In this document: positions 8,590 to 17,503 of the stretch, piece after piece | How the letters are laid out: each line of letters opens with the position of its first letter | Numbering within the stretch: the stretch's first letter is position 1 | Assembly: GCA_017306865.1 (NCBI GenBank) | Contig: JAFKHH010000012.1 | Location: forward strand, 434,001-498,000 | Origin: Filimonas sp. | GTDB taxonomy: Bacteria > Bacteroidota > Bacteroidia > Chitinophagales > Chitinophagaceae | Length of the DNA stretch: 64,000 bases | Direction: 5' to 3' | Notes under the pieces: model-generated | Told to the model about the DNA's origin: nothing | Databases searched by the model: none | The model's input: the letters and a program-made list of their open reading frames with translations, nothing else | Program-made: the position numbers and the translations under genes

Positions 8590-8940
8590 ATGGACATTGA
8601 ACAATTACGCGATTATTGCCTCTCTAAAGTTGATGCAACAGAAGGGTTTCCTTTCGGAGAAGATACACTCGTATTTAAAGTAAGAGGTAAAATGTTCTTA
8701 CTGATTGGATTAAACAACGACCCACTACAATTCAATGTAAAATGTGATCCAGATAAGGCAGAAGAATTGCGTGAGCAGTATGATGCCGTAAAGCCTGGCT
8801 ATCACATGAATAAAAAATATTGGAACACAATATTATTAAATGGCTCGCTTTCTGCTAAGCTATTACGTGAAATGATTGACGATTCATATAAGCTTGTTGT
8901 GATGAGCCTGCCCAAAAAAGACCGGGAAGGACTTTTGTAA
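8590..8940 (+). CDS. MmcQ/YjbR family protein
   Basis: A 116-residue protein of the MmcQ/YjbR family (CyaY-like fold), described as a possible DNA-binding protein but with no firm role. Family features are the N-terminal LRDYCLSKVDATEGFPFGED, the central VFKVRGKMFLLI with NVKCDPDKAEELREQY, and the MNKKYWNTILLNG segment before a final helix LLREMIDDSYKLVVMSLPKK. Full length. It stands 36 bp before the TPM protein gene on the same strand and may be co-transcribed. Confidence 0.85.
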   Translation: MDIEQLRDYCLSKVDATEGFPFGEDTLVFKVRGKMFLLIGLNNDPLQFNVKCDPDKAEELREQYDAVKPGYHMNKKYWNTILLNGSLSAKLLREMIDDSYKLVVMSLPKKDREGLL

Positions 8941-8976
8941 ATTTTAATAATTGCTACCTGACCTAAAACATTACCT

Positions 8977-10500
8977 GTGAAACTGAAAACTCCTAAAAGC
9001 GTTCTCACGATACTACTCTTATTTTCTTTTGTCGCAAACCTGTATGCACAAAAAACTAATCCTGCCATTCTAAAAGTACCTGACCCCAAAAAAAATGGCG
9101 GCGGTTACGTAAGTAATCCCGATCATATTGTTACGGATGAAACAGTGCAGGAAATGAATGCTGTGCTCAAATCGCTTGACCAATCCAACAAAGCACAGGT
9201 AGCCGTTGTGTTACTATCATCCATAAAGACGGATAAAACGCCCAAAGATTTTGCGCACGAGTTATTTAACTACTGGAAGATAGGTAAGAAAGAGTTGAAC
9301 AACGGACTACTAATTCTGCTCGTAAAAGATCAGCGCCGTATCGAATTTGAAACGGGTTATGGAATAGAAGGTGACTTGCCGGACATTACCTGTTTTAATA
9401 TCCAGCAAAAATCAATGTTGCCTTATTTTAAACAGGGCGATTATGATAATGGTATGCTGGCAGGTATTAATAAAGTAGCCGCTACCTTAAACAAAGATTC
9501 CACAGTTGAAGATGCAGCAGATAACCCAATAGATGTAGCGCCAGGTGCAGAGGGAGAACAAATGGGGAATGGAACCCCGGCTAGTCAGAAATATGATCAT
9601 GCTTCTACCTACGATTATCCGGGTCTTGCTTTTGTTGGAATATGTATTTTCCAGTTTATTTTTTCTGCTATTGGTTTGAAAGCATTCTCTGGTTATAATA
9701 AAACAGATGTGCGTGTGCCTGGTGGTATGTTATTGAAAACATCTGTTTTCTGGTTGCCAGTCGTAATGGCCCTTGTACTGGAGCAATACATAAGAATACC
9801 CATCTGGATTCATTTGATTATCGCCTTCTATCTTTCATGGACATTAATCATTCACCTGTTTGTAATTGTTACTAAACGCCAGATAAACAAGATGGCGCCA
9901 GAGAAAGACCGTAAGTGGAAGTATGGCGTATTAGACCAGATCTATAGTCGCTTTTTCATTGCAGAATTCTTCTTCCCATTACTTGCATGGCGGTTCAGAA
10001 AAATAAAACATGAAATGGATGATGCCCGCAATGCGCCATATACTTGCTCAGAATGCGGCAAGCCTATGAAGAAATTATCTTCAACAGAAGAGAAAAAATA
10101 CCTGGCTAAATATGAGCAAACAGAAGAAGATCTCAAATCAATCGATTACGATGTATGGGTTTGTACAGGATGTAAAAACTGGATAAAGTTGGATTATGAT
10201 AACATTCGCTCCACTGTAGAACATTGCCCGTCCTGTACACGAAAAACATTTGTAATGGTGAAAAATAGAACGATTGTGCGGGCCACCAAGTACAATGCAG
10301 GCTCAGGAGTAATGCAGTATCAATGCAAATCGTGTAATCATAAAGAAGACAGAACGTATGTTATACCTCAGTTGAGTGATTCTTCGTCTTCAGGCAGTTC
10401 CTCTTCTTCTTCCTCGTCATCCTCTTCGTCTTCGTCCAGCAGCTCATCCAGTTGGGGTGGTGGTTCCTCTGGTGGTGGTGGCGCTGGTAGTAGTTGGTAA
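8977..10500 (+). CDS. TPM-domain membrane protein with zinc ribbons and Ser/Gly tail
   Basis: A 507-residue protein with a GTG start and a signal peptide ending near NLYAQK. A TPM domain (YgcG/Psb32 family, about residues 45-170: HIVTDETVQEMNAVLKSLD, RRIEFETGYGIEGDLPD) comes next. Hydrophobic segments follow at about residues 210-235 and 250-310. The cytoplasmic part has CxxC pairs (CSECGK, CTGCKN, CPSCTR, CKSCNH) that form zinc-ribbon-like knuckles. The tail is a run of about 25 serines followed by WGGGSSGGGG and a final GSSW, as in many YgcG-type proteins. TPM proteins are linked to envelope or photosystem repair; the role here is unknown. Confidence 0.85.
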   Translation: MKLKTPKSVLTILLLFSFVANLYAQKTNPAILKVPDPKKNGGGYVSNPDHIVTDETVQEMNAVLKSLDQSNKAQVAVVLLSSIKTDKTPKDFAHELFNYWKIGKKELNNGLLILLVKDQRRIEFETGYGIEGDLPDITCFNIQQKSMLPYFKQGDYDNGMLAGINKVAATLNKDSTVEDAADNPIDVAPGAEGEQMGNGTPASQKYDHASTYDYPGLAFVGICIFQFIFSAIGLKAFSGYNKTDVRVPGGMLLKTSVFWLPVVMALVLEQYIRIPIWIHLIIAFYLSWTLIIHLFVIVTKRQINKMAPEKDRKWKYGVLDQIYSRFFIAEFFFPLLAWRFRKIKHEMDDARNAPYTCSECGKPMKKLSSTEEKKYLAKYEQTEEDLKSIDYDVWVCTGCKNWIKLDYDNIRSTVEHCPSCTRKTFVMVKNRTIVRATKYNAGSGVMQYQCKSCNHKEDRTYVIPQLSDSSSSGSSSSSSSSSSSSSSSSSSSWGGGSSGGGGAGSSW

Positions 10501-10938
10501 GAATGAATTGTTGAATAGTTGTATTGTTTAATTGTTAGGTTTACGCAAAGCCGCAAAGATTAGCCACAAAGGCACGCCAAGAAAAGTGAAGCTATTCGAC
10601 ATGTTAGCGAAGCGCATGTCGAATCCAGATAAGAGGGATATTAATCCCTGCTAACGTGTCGAACAGCATAAGGCTCGCCAAGAAATGCGAAGCATTTCCT
10701 CTATGTGCCCTAATGTGTCCCTGCTTAAAAGAAGGTATAATATTAATTAATTGCGTAAACCTCTATCTTAGACGAGTTGGTTATGTTTCCCAAACAGATT
10801 CGTGGAGCAAGAAGTCAACTCTTCTATGTGTTTAAAAACTCCGCTTAGATAAGAATCTCTAGGTATTCTCTCCGGTAAATAAAAAGAGCCGCGAAGCGGC
10901 CCAACAATTTGACAATATAACAATGCAACAATTTTTCT
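10501..10938. repeat. Gene-free gap between convergent genes, flanked by ATTGTT word arms
   Basis: These 438 bp between convergent genes hold no gene. Directly after the TPM stop, GAATTGTTGAATAGTTG and ATTGTTTAATTGTTAGG form the left arm (10504-10540). The reverse-complemented word, CAACAATTTGACAATA and AACAATGCAACAATTTTT, forms the right arm at the other end (10900-10937). Between them lie ACGCAAAGCCGCAAAG-type words (10543-10585). A short inverted pair occurs around CGACATGTTAGCGAAGC / GCTAACGTGTCG (10598-10666). Confidence 0.6.
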
Positions 10939-11607
10939 CTAATCCTCTATCGCCCTGTTAATAAATGCATTCATCGGTTGTAACGCCTCGAATGCAGAGA
11001 CGATCAGCTTAGGAAGGTCTTTTGAAAGCAACTCTGCATCTGTAACAGGACGCGTTGTTACGTAGCTTTTCATCTTCAACAATTCTATTGCCGGGTTTTC
11101 CTCATCATATCCTTTCGGCGGCCTGCTCAGTACATACTCAGCAGATTTGTCCAGTCCGCCATACGTAGCAACAAACTTTTTATTCTTCATAATCTTGGAA
11201 AACTCATCATAACAATAATCAATTTCCTGCCTCACCTTTTTCAGATGCTCCGGCATAGGCATCCACAATCCGCCACCAACAAAACTTTTGCCCGGTTCCA
11301 TGTGAAAGTAATAACCTGCATAAATGCTTTTCTTGCCGCCGCGCACGATGAATGCGCCGAAGTTCGTTTTATATGGAGATTTGTCTTTACTAAAACGCAC
11401 ATCCCTGTTTATACGGAACATACAATCCTTCAATTGTAAAGAAGCAATATCTGCGTCCTTCTTTCCTGTTTGCTTGATCACTTCCGAAATCAGGTTGCCA
11501 TAATCTTCGCGCGCCGCTTCGTACACTTTCCTGTTCGCGTCAAACCATTCCTTTACATTGTTCTTCTTTAACTGCGTAAGAAACTGTAGTGTGCTTTTCT
11601 GTAGCAT
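10939..11607 (-). CDS. DUF2461 family protein
   Basis: A 222-residue protein of DUF2461 (TIGR02453), a widespread family of unknown function. Typical motifs are the start FLTQLKKNNVKEWFDANRK, the central FRINRDVRFSKDKSPYKTNF, the GYYFHMEPGKSFVGGGLW segment, and PKGYDEENPAIELLKMKSY toward the end. Full length, with no signal peptide, so probably cytoplasmic. It lies 23 bp downstream of gldA on the same strand and may be in one transcript with it. Confidence 0.9.
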   Translation of the reverse strand: MLQKSTLQFLTQLKKNNVKEWFDANRKVYEAAREDYGNLISEVIKQTGKKDADIASLQLKDCMFRINRDVRFSKDKSPYKTNFGAFIVRGGKKSIYAGYYFHMEPGKSFVGGGLWMPMPEHLKKVRQEIDYCYDEFSKIMKNKKFVATYGGLDKSAEYVLSRPPKGYDEENPAIELLKMKSYVTTRPVTDAELLSKDLPKLIVSAFEALQPMNAFINRAIED

Positions 11608-11630
11608 ATAACGATAATTGAAAAATAAAA

Positions 11631-12542
11631 TTAAGATGGATTTACCGTCAGTTGCCTGAAGATGTCTTCCAAGGAATTCCCCTCTGTCTGCAAGCTTTCT
11701 ATATTAAGATTCTCTTTTAACGATAGCTCAAGTAACTGTTTGCGTGCTTCTGTAGCATCAATTGTTTTTAATAGCCACGTATGCGTATTTATTTTTTCTA
11801 TCGACCTGATAGCTGGTAATCGTTGAAGCCACTCGCTTTCCAACGCTTCTTTAAAGCTGACCCGCACAGATTCCACATCACTTTTCTGTTGCAATTGGCT
11901 AAGAAGGCTATCAGCAACCAGTTTTCCTTTGTTAATAATAATTACACGATCACAAATGGCCTGCACTTCCTGTAATATATGAGAAGAAAATAGAACGGTT
12001 TTGTTCGATCCCTGCGCTTTGATCACATTCCTGATCTCAATGATCTGGTTAGGGTCCAGTCCGCTTGTTGGTTCATCCAGTATCAGCACTTCCGGGGTAT
12101 GCACCAGCGCCGCTGCTAATCCTACACGCTGTTTATATCCCTTGGAAAGCTGGCCTATCTTTTTATTAGCCTCAGGTGTTAAGCCTACCAGCGCGATCGT
12201 CTCCTCAATTACCTGTTGCTCATTTTCTATTTTGTAAACACCTACGACAAATGAAAGATATTCCCTTACATACATATCATAGTATAAAGGATTAGCTTCT
12301 GCCAGGTAGCCGATCTTTTGCTTTGCAGCCAGGGCATTGTCACGCACATTAATGCCACACACGGTAGCAGTGCCACCATCTGCCTGCAGATAGCCCGTGA
12401 TCATCTTCATTGTCGTGCTTTTACCTGCGCCGTTCGGCCCAAGAAAACCTACGATCTCACCCCTTCCAATAGAGAAAGAAATGCTGTCAACAGCCTTTTG
12501 CTGACCGTAATTTTTTGAGAGATTAGAAACCTGGATTGACAT
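11631..12542 (-). CDS. gldA: GldA-type ABC transporter ATP-binding protein
   Basis: A 303-residue ABC ATPase. The Walker A is GPNGAGKST, the signature LSKGYKQRVGLA, the Walker B VLILDEPTSGLDP and the switch His is in FSSHILQE. The C-terminal 80 residues (VESVRVSFKEALESEWLQ onward to NSLEDIFRQLT) fit the GldA subfamily of the gliding-motility ABC transporter, which works with GldF and GldG. Neither gldF nor gldG is nearby, as is common for this gene, so involvement in gliding is inference; a general ABC-2 exporter ATPase is the alternative. Confidence 0.8.
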   Translation of the reverse strand: MSIQVSNLSKNYGQQKAVDSISFSIGRGEIVGFLGPNGAGKSTTMKMITGYLQADGGTATVCGINVRDNALAAKQKIGYLAEANPLYYDMYVREYLSFVVGVYKIENEQQVIEETIALVGLTPEANKKIGQLSKGYKQRVGLAAALVHTPEVLILDEPTSGLDPNQIIEIRNVIKAQGSNKTVLFSSHILQEVQAICDRVIIINKGKLVADSLLSQLQQKSDVESVRVSFKEALESEWLQRLPAIRSIEKINTHTWLLKTIDATEARKQLLELSLKENLNIESLQTEGNSLEDIFRQLTVNPS

Positions 12543-12546
12543 AGGT

Positions 12547-12554
12547 CAAAGATA
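12547..12554 (-). promoter_or_regulatory. -7 box (TATCTTTG) immediately before gldA
   Basis: On the minus strand TATCTTTG matches TAnnTTTG exactly and ends 4 bp before the gldA ATG. A transcript starting at the usual distance would begin at or inside the start codon, i.e. be leaderless. Confidence 0.35.
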
Positions 12555-12588
12555 GGAAGCTATAATTTGAAAAAGACTAAGGGGTAAT

Positions 12589-12682
12589 TGTTAAATTGTT
12601 TAATGGTTCAATTGTCAAATTGTAATGATAGGGCTTAAACTAAATCACCTCAACAATTAAACCATATATCCATTAAACAATT
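12589..12682. repeat. Inverted repeat (AATTGTTTAATGG / CCATTAAACAATT)
   Basis: A perfect 13-bp arm pair (12594-12606 and 12670-12682), surrounded by further looser copies of the same words on each side (GGTTCAATTGTCAAATTG, CAACAATTAAACCATAT). It fills the gap between the small membrane protein gene and gldA; the right arm ends on the stop codon of the small gene. Confidence 0.7.
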
Positions 12683-12896
12683 ACTTATCATACTCCCCCG
12701 TCAGCGCATAAAAGCCAAATAGGGATAGGCCAATCGCAATAGGCGTAAAGATGCTTACAATAATGATCCACGGCAGGTAAACATCACTCACAGGGTGGGC
12801 ATTGATCCTGCTATAAGCCTCGTAGCCGAGGAAGGCAATAGCAGCCGGACCCAGCAGCAGCCATACAATTCCTAATATTCTTCTTATTGCATTCAT
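12681..12896 (-). CDS. Small two-helix membrane protein beside MHS transporter
   Basis: A 71-residue protein with two hydrophobic helices (about residues 7-24 and 42-64) joined by a polar stretch AYSRINAHPVSDVYLP. It resembles short Bacteroidota proteins (possibly the family named DUF6814) that sit beside MFS transporters of the metabolite:H+ symporter type, which is also the position here: 73 bp downstream of the transporter on the same strand. Coding is supported by the balanced composition and this context. A role as transporter accessory subunit is inference. Confidence 0.7.
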   Translation of the reverse strand: MNAIRRILGIVWLLLGPAAIAFLGYEAYSRINAHPVSDVYLPWIIIVSIFTPIAIGLSLFGFYALTGEYDK

Positions 12897-12969
12897 AATA
12901 GTGAGTTGTGAATGGTGAGATGTGAGGATAAGTATTCCTTATGCCCTACACCTCACAACCTTATACCTT
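12897..12969. repeat. Inverted word repeat (GTGAGTTGTGAATGG / CACCTCACAACC)
   Basis: The gap between the small gene and the transporter consists almost wholly of GTGAGTTGTGAATGGTGAG and GTGAGG on the left and CCCTACACCTCACAACC on the right, facing each other across ATTCCTTATGCC. Confidence 0.6.
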
Positions 12970-14520
12970 TTAAATAATGATCCTTTCTTTCTTAACCTCT
13001 TTCGGTTTAGTTACATATAAACAACCGATGATAAAGCAAAGCGCTGCAATACCAATCGGGTACCACAAACCCGCCAACGGATCGCCGGAAGGGTTCGTAC
13101 TTGTTTTTGAATATTCAAATATCAATGTACCAATAAACGGAACCAACCCACCAAACACGCCATTACCAATATGATAAGGCAGGCTCATGCTTGTATAACG
13201 GATATGTATAGGGAACAGCTCTACCAGATAGGCAGCTATTGGGCCATATACCATTGTTACAAAGAATACCAATGCGAATACCATCCCGATCACCATCCAC
13301 CTTTGTACATCCGATAGCAGCAGCGATGTTTTAATAACTGGTTTGCCAGATGCGTTTTTGCCCGCAACATACGTTTCTGTTTTTACCTCGGTGATTACAG
13401 AACCATCTGAGCAGGTCTTGCTTGTAGTTGTTTCTTCCACCTCATCCGTTAAAAAAGAGTCCTGTTTATTGGGAACCAGTTTGCTGTCTGTTTTCAATTC
13501 TTTCGTAGAAACAATTGTCTTCGTTTTTATATTACTCATGTCATACATCGCCCCGAAGATGGGTCGGTAGCAGATAACAGCGAGTAATAAACCTGCCATC
13601 ATAATAGGTTTGCGGCCTATCTTGTCGCTCAACGCACCAAATACAATAAAAAATGGTGTAGCAATCAGTAGTGCAATACCAATACAAGTGTTGGCTTGTG
13701 TGGCGTCTATATTACAATTCTTCAGCAGAAAAGTCTGTGCGTAGAACTGGCCGGTGTACCACACCACGCCTTGCCCCATCGTAACACCAAATAGTGCTAC
13801 AAGCACCATTTTCAAGTTTTTCTTTTTGCCGAAGCTTTCTTTCAGTGGATTGGATGAAGTCTTGCCCTCTTTCTTCAGTTTAGCAAATAGTGGGGATTCC
13901 TGCATTTTTAACCGGATCACGATAGATACGATCACGAGTACAATACTAAGCAGGAACGGTAAGCGCCAGCCCCAATCATTAAAATCTTCCTTGCTCAATA
14001 CTTTCTGGCAGGTAATGATCACCAGTAAAGAAACAAACAAACCCATTGTAGCGGTTGTCTGGATCCAACTGGTAAAATATCCGCGCTTGTTTGCTGGCGC
14101 ATATTCTGCAACATACGTTGCAGCGCCGCCATATTCACCCCCTAACGCCAAACCTTGTATCAGGCGAATAAGCAGCACGAGCAAAGGCGCGCCGGAAAAT
14201 GTTGCATAACTGGGGAGTAAGCCAATAAAGAAAGTGGAGCCACCCATCAGTACCAATGTTAACAGGAATGTGTGCTTCCTGCCGATCATGTCCCCCAATC
14301 GGCCAAATACAATAGCACCAAAAGGGCGAACGATAAAGCCTGCAGCAAAAGTAGCCAGCGTAGCCAGGAATGCGGCAGTAGGATTATCTGGCGGGAAAAA
14401 CTTTTCAGATATAATCGTAGCAAGGCTTCCGAATATGTAAAAGTCATACCATTCGATAAGGGTGCCAAGTGATGATGCACCTATGACACTATATAATCTC
14501 TTGTTGTTGGTTGTCTGCAT
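12970..14520 (-). CDS. MHS-family (metabolite:H+ symporter) MFS transporter
   Basis: A 516-residue, 12-helix major facilitator of the MHS family, which imports organic acids or betaines with protons. Family signatures are the start SSLGTLIEWYDFYIFGSLA, FGRLGDMIGRKHTFL (motif A between helices 2 and 3), GLALGGEYGGAATYVAEYAP, and ALSDKIGRKPIMM at mid-protein. It has an extra soluble segment of about 75 residues (about 325-405, KTKTIVSTKELK to TSLLLSDVQ) between two helices of the second half. It is divergent from acs 124 bp away, which hints at uptake of acetate or a related carboxylate; this is inference. Confidence 0.85.
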   Translation of the reverse strand: MQTTNNKRLYSVIGASSLGTLIEWYDFYIFGSLATIISEKFFPPDNPTAAFLATLATFAAGFIVRPFGAIVFGRLGDMIGRKHTFLLTLVLMGGSTFFIGLLPSYATFSGAPLLVLLIRLIQGLALGGEYGGAATYVAEYAPANKRGYFTSWIQTTATMGLFVSLLVIITCQKVLSKEDFNDWGWRLPFLLSIVLVIVSIVIRLKMQESPLFAKLKKEGKTSSNPLKESFGKKKNLKMVLVALFGVTMGQGVVWYTGQFYAQTFLLKNCNIDATQANTCIGIALLIATPFFIVFGALSDKIGRKPIMMAGLLLAVICYRPIFGAMYDMSNIKTKTIVSTKELKTDSKLVPNKQDSFLTDEVEETTTSKTCSDGSVITEVKTETYVAGKNASGKPVIKTSLLLSDVQRWMVIGMVFALVFFVTMVYGPIAAYLVELFPIHIRYTSMSLPYHIGNGVFGGLVPFIGTLIFEYSKTSTNPSGDPLAGLWYPIGIAALCFIIGCLYVTKPKEVKKERIII

Positions 14521-14644
14521 AAACAGGTTTCGGCAAGTCGGGACAGGCTTGAAGATAAATAAAAAAACAATTGTTTGTGAAATTAGCAGCGCTATAAAAA
14601 ATTGATGTCTTAAATTTAAACCCGGAAAAAGAAAAGATTGTATT

Positions 14645-16561
14645 ATGTCATATCCTTATCAAATCAAGTCGCTGAGCGAATACCAGGAAGCCTACAAGAG
14701 AAGTGTACAACAACCAGAAAATTTTTGGGCGGATATCGCAAACAACTTTTACTGGCGCAGAAGGTGGGATAAAGTACTTGAATGGAATTTCAAAGAACCA
14801 AAAATAGAGTGGTTCAAAGGTGCAAAATTGAACATAACAGAAAATTGCCTGGACAGGCACCTGGAAACATTGGGAAACAGGCCCGCGATTATATGGGAGC
14901 CGAATGACCCAGAAGAGTATCATCGCATCATTACATACAAAGACCTTCACCTGAAAGTTTGCCAGTTTGCAAACGTGTTGAAGAATAATGGCGTGAAAAA
15001 AGGTGACAGGGTTTGTATCTACATGGGCATGATTCCTGAGTTAGCTATCTCAGTATTAGCATGCGCACGCATTGGTGCTATTCACTCTGTGATCTTTGGT
15101 GGGTTCTCTGCACAAAGTATTGCAGACCGTTTACAGGACGCCAGGGCAGAATATGTAATTACCTGCGACGGTGCATATCGCGGACAAAAAGATATTCCAC
15201 TAAAAAGTGTAATTGATGATGCATTGATCGCATGCCCGTTTGTAAAACGGGTGATCGTGTCTACACGTACGCGTACAGCGGTAAGTATGATCAAAGGCCG
15301 TGATGTGTGGTGGGAAGATGAGATCAAAAAAATAGAAACGTTGGGCATGAAAGACTGCCCGGCAGAAGAGATGGATGCGGAAGATCCTTTATTCATCTTA
15401 TATACATCTGGCTCTACAGGTAAACCGAAAGGAGTAGTGCACACCTGCGGAGGATACATGGTCTACACGAACTATAGTTTTGTAAACGTGTTTCAATATC
15501 AGCCGGGCGATATTCATTTTTGTACAGCAGATATCGGATGGATCACCGGGCATAGCTATATCGTATATGGCCCTTTAAGTGCCGGTGCTACAACATTGTT
15601 GTTTGAAGGTGTACCTACATGGCCGGACGCAGGGCGTTTCTGGCAGATCGTAGACAAGTACAGCGTAAATATTTTATATACTGCGCCTACAGCTATCCGT
15701 TCTTTAATGGGTTTTGGCCTTGGGCCATTACAAGGCAAGAGCCTTTCTTCACTCAAAGTATTAGGTACTGTAGGTGAGCCGATCAATGAAGAAGCATGGC
15801 ATTGGTATGATGAACAAGTAGGCAAGAAAAAATCTCCGATAGTAGATACCTGGTGGCAAACAGAAACAGGCGGTATATTAATATCAAACCTTGCAGGCGT
15901 TACACCTGCCAAACCTGCACATGCTACACTGCCATTGCCAGGCGTACAACCTGTACTGGTAGATGAGAATGGCAAAGAAATAGAAGGAAATAATGTAAGT
16001 GGTAATCTTTGTATCAAATTCCCCTGGCCGGGTATTTTACGAACAACGTATGGTGATCACGAGCGTTGCAGGACCAACTACTTTGCAACATATGAAAACA
16101 TGTATTTTACCGGGGATGGTGCATTACGCGATGAAGACGGAAACTATCGTATCACAGGCCGTGTGGATGATGTGTTGAACGTGAGTGGGCACCGCATAGG
16201 TACTGCAGAAGTTGAAAATGCCATCAACATGCATGCTGGTGTAGTAGAAAGTGCAGTAGTAGGCTATCCACACGATATTAAAGGACAAGGTATTTATGCA
16301 TATGTTGTATATACAGGATCGCATGGTGGAGATGAAGAGCTGGCAAGAAGGGATATTACTGCAACTGTAAGCCGCATCATAGGCCCGATTGCAAAACCGG
16401 ATAAAATCCAGTTCGTAACTGGCCTGCCAAAAACAAGAAGCGGCAAGATCATGCGCCGCATTTTGCGCAAAGTAGCTGAGAATGAATTAGAAAATTTGGG
16501 CGATACTTCTACCTTACTCGATCCGTCTGTAGTAGATGAGATTAAGAAAGGGAAATTGTAA
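14645..16561 (+). CDS. acs: Acetyl-CoA synthetase
   Basis: A 638-residue AMP-forming acetate-CoA ligase that turns acetate, ATP and CoA into acetyl-CoA. The ACAS_N cap is at the start; the P-loop-like YTSGSTGKPKGVVHT is near residue 257. DTWWQTETGG is the acyl-pocket motif with the family tryptophan, and GRVDDVLNVSGHRIGTAEVE is the hinge and core motif. PKTRSGKIMRR holds Lys601, equivalent to the acetylated lysine used to switch off Acs in other bacteria. Full length with all key residues. Divergent from the MHS transporter and followed by a strong terminator. Confidence 0.96.
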   Translation: MSYPYQIKSLSEYQEAYKRSVQQPENFWADIANNFYWRRRWDKVLEWNFKEPKIEWFKGAKLNITENCLDRHLETLGNRPAIIWEPNDPEEYHRIITYKDLHLKVCQFANVLKNNGVKKGDRVCIYMGMIPELAISVLACARIGAIHSVIFGGFSAQSIADRLQDARAEYVITCDGAYRGQKDIPLKSVIDDALIACPFVKRVIVSTRTRTAVSMIKGRDVWWEDEIKKIETLGMKDCPAEEMDAEDPLFILYTSGSTGKPKGVVHTCGGYMVYTNYSFVNVFQYQPGDIHFCTADIGWITGHSYIVYGPLSAGATTLLFEGVPTWPDAGRFWQIVDKYSVNILYTAPTAIRSLMGFGLGPLQGKSLSSLKVLGTVGEPINEEAWHWYDEQVGKKKSPIVDTWWQTETGGILISNLAGVTPAKPAHATLPLPGVQPVLVDENGKEIEGNNVSGNLCIKFPWPGILRTTYGDHERCRTNYFATYENMYFTGDGALRDEDGNYRITGRVDDVLNVSGHRIGTAEVENAINMHAGVVESAVVGYPHDIKGQGIYAYVVYTGSHGGDEELARRDITATVSRIIGPIAKPDKIQFVTGLPKTRSGKIMRRILRKVAENELENLGDTSTLLDPSVVDEIKKGKL

Positions 16562-16583
16562 CATAAGTCCTATAGCATTTCTC

Positions 16584-16622
16584 AATAAGGCATAGTAAGT
16601 TTACTATGCCTTATTATTTTTT
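16584..16622 (+). terminator. Rho-independent terminator after acs
   Basis: A 15-bp perfect stem (AATAAGGCATAGTAA with its reverse complement) with a tight GT centre, followed by ATTTTTTAA, 23 bp after the acs stop. Confidence 0.88.
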
Positions 16623-16654
16623 AATCGATGCGGGAAAACACCATGCTTGTAATT

Positions 16655-16732
16655 AAAACGCTTTGTGTTCTCTGCGTTTCCTCTGCGCTCTTTGCGATGC
16701 TTAGCGCCTTTGCGTGAAACCTCCCCGCTATC
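16655..16732. repeat. Word repeat CTCTGCG/CTTTGCG
   Basis: A tract of reiterated near-identical heptamers: CTTTGTGTTCTCTGCG, TTTCCTCTGCGCTC, TTTGCGATGC, CGCCTTTGCGTGAAACC. The same tract type, with the same CTTTGCGTGAAACC end, occurs at 63890-63935. It lies between acs and the next lipoprotein gene. Confidence 0.65.
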
Positions 16733-16759
16733 GGTTAATGAACATTTTATTTAAGTGAT

Positions 16760-17503
16760 ATGAAGCATTATTACATCATCATATTGTTCCTGTTTGCTGC
16801 ATGCAAAAACAGCAGTACCGGGCAAGAAGCAAAAAAGGATTCCCCGGCTACACAAATAAAAGACACAGCATTAAAAACATTAATATCGACTCCAAAATAT
16901 CAGCAATTTTTTGATGCGCGGTTCAACCTGGAAGATTCCAATTCCGTGGAGGTAGATTCCAGCGTAATAGGGGGAAATAAAGTAATTATTGTCATGGTGC
17001 GGGATACCACATTTTCATTTTCAAGGATTGTTGTATTAACACAACAACATAATGAATGGAAATTAATGGATAGCTCTGGCATGTTGGAAGCAGATGGAAG
17101 AGGGCCGCATTTCTCTCTCAATAAAGATACGCTTGCTATTAATCATGGCGTTCACCGCGGCTACACAGAACTGCGCTACACATTTGATGTGTCATCCGGT
17201 AGGTTTAAACTCTTTGATGCTACGCAATATTATATAGAACCATACAAAGAGGATAAAAATTGCAATTGTGGTTTGCAAGTGTACCAGGTATATAACGAGC
17301 GTACACATCAGTTAACGATCCGTACAGAATTGCGGGATTATAAAAGGTTTGAAAAACTAATAGGCAGTAAACAAAAAGAGTTTTCACGTGCAGGCAAACA
17401 GCTCTGGTTAAGTGAACTCAATGAAATATTACTCTTTGGCGAAGAAGATATTTTTACTGTTGACGATAAAGAAATAGCGGCACTTTCTGTGTATAAGAAA
17501 TAG
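16760..17503 (+). CDS. Hypothetical lipoprotein
   Basis: A 247-residue protein I do not recognise. It begins with a short lipoprotein signal whose lipobox is LFAAC (Cys15), so it is probably membrane-anchored in the periplasm. The rest is beta-rich, with strands such as NKVIIVMVRDTTFSFSRIVVLTQ and a CNCG motif near residue 172. There is no transmembrane segment after the signal. It has its own upstream gap and no operon partner. Confidence 0.7.
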   Translation: MKHYYIIILFLFAACKNSSTGQEAKKDSPATQIKDTALKTLISTPKYQQFFDARFNLEDSNSVEVDSSVIGGNKVIIVMVRDTTFSFSRIVVLTQQHNEWKLMDSSGMLEADGRGPHFSLNKDTLAINHGVHRGYTELRYTFDVSSGRFKLFDATQYYIEPYKEDKNCNCGLQVYQVYNERTHQLTIRTELRDYKRFEKLIGSKQKEFSRAGKQLWLSELNEILLFGEEDIFTVDDKEIAALSVYKK

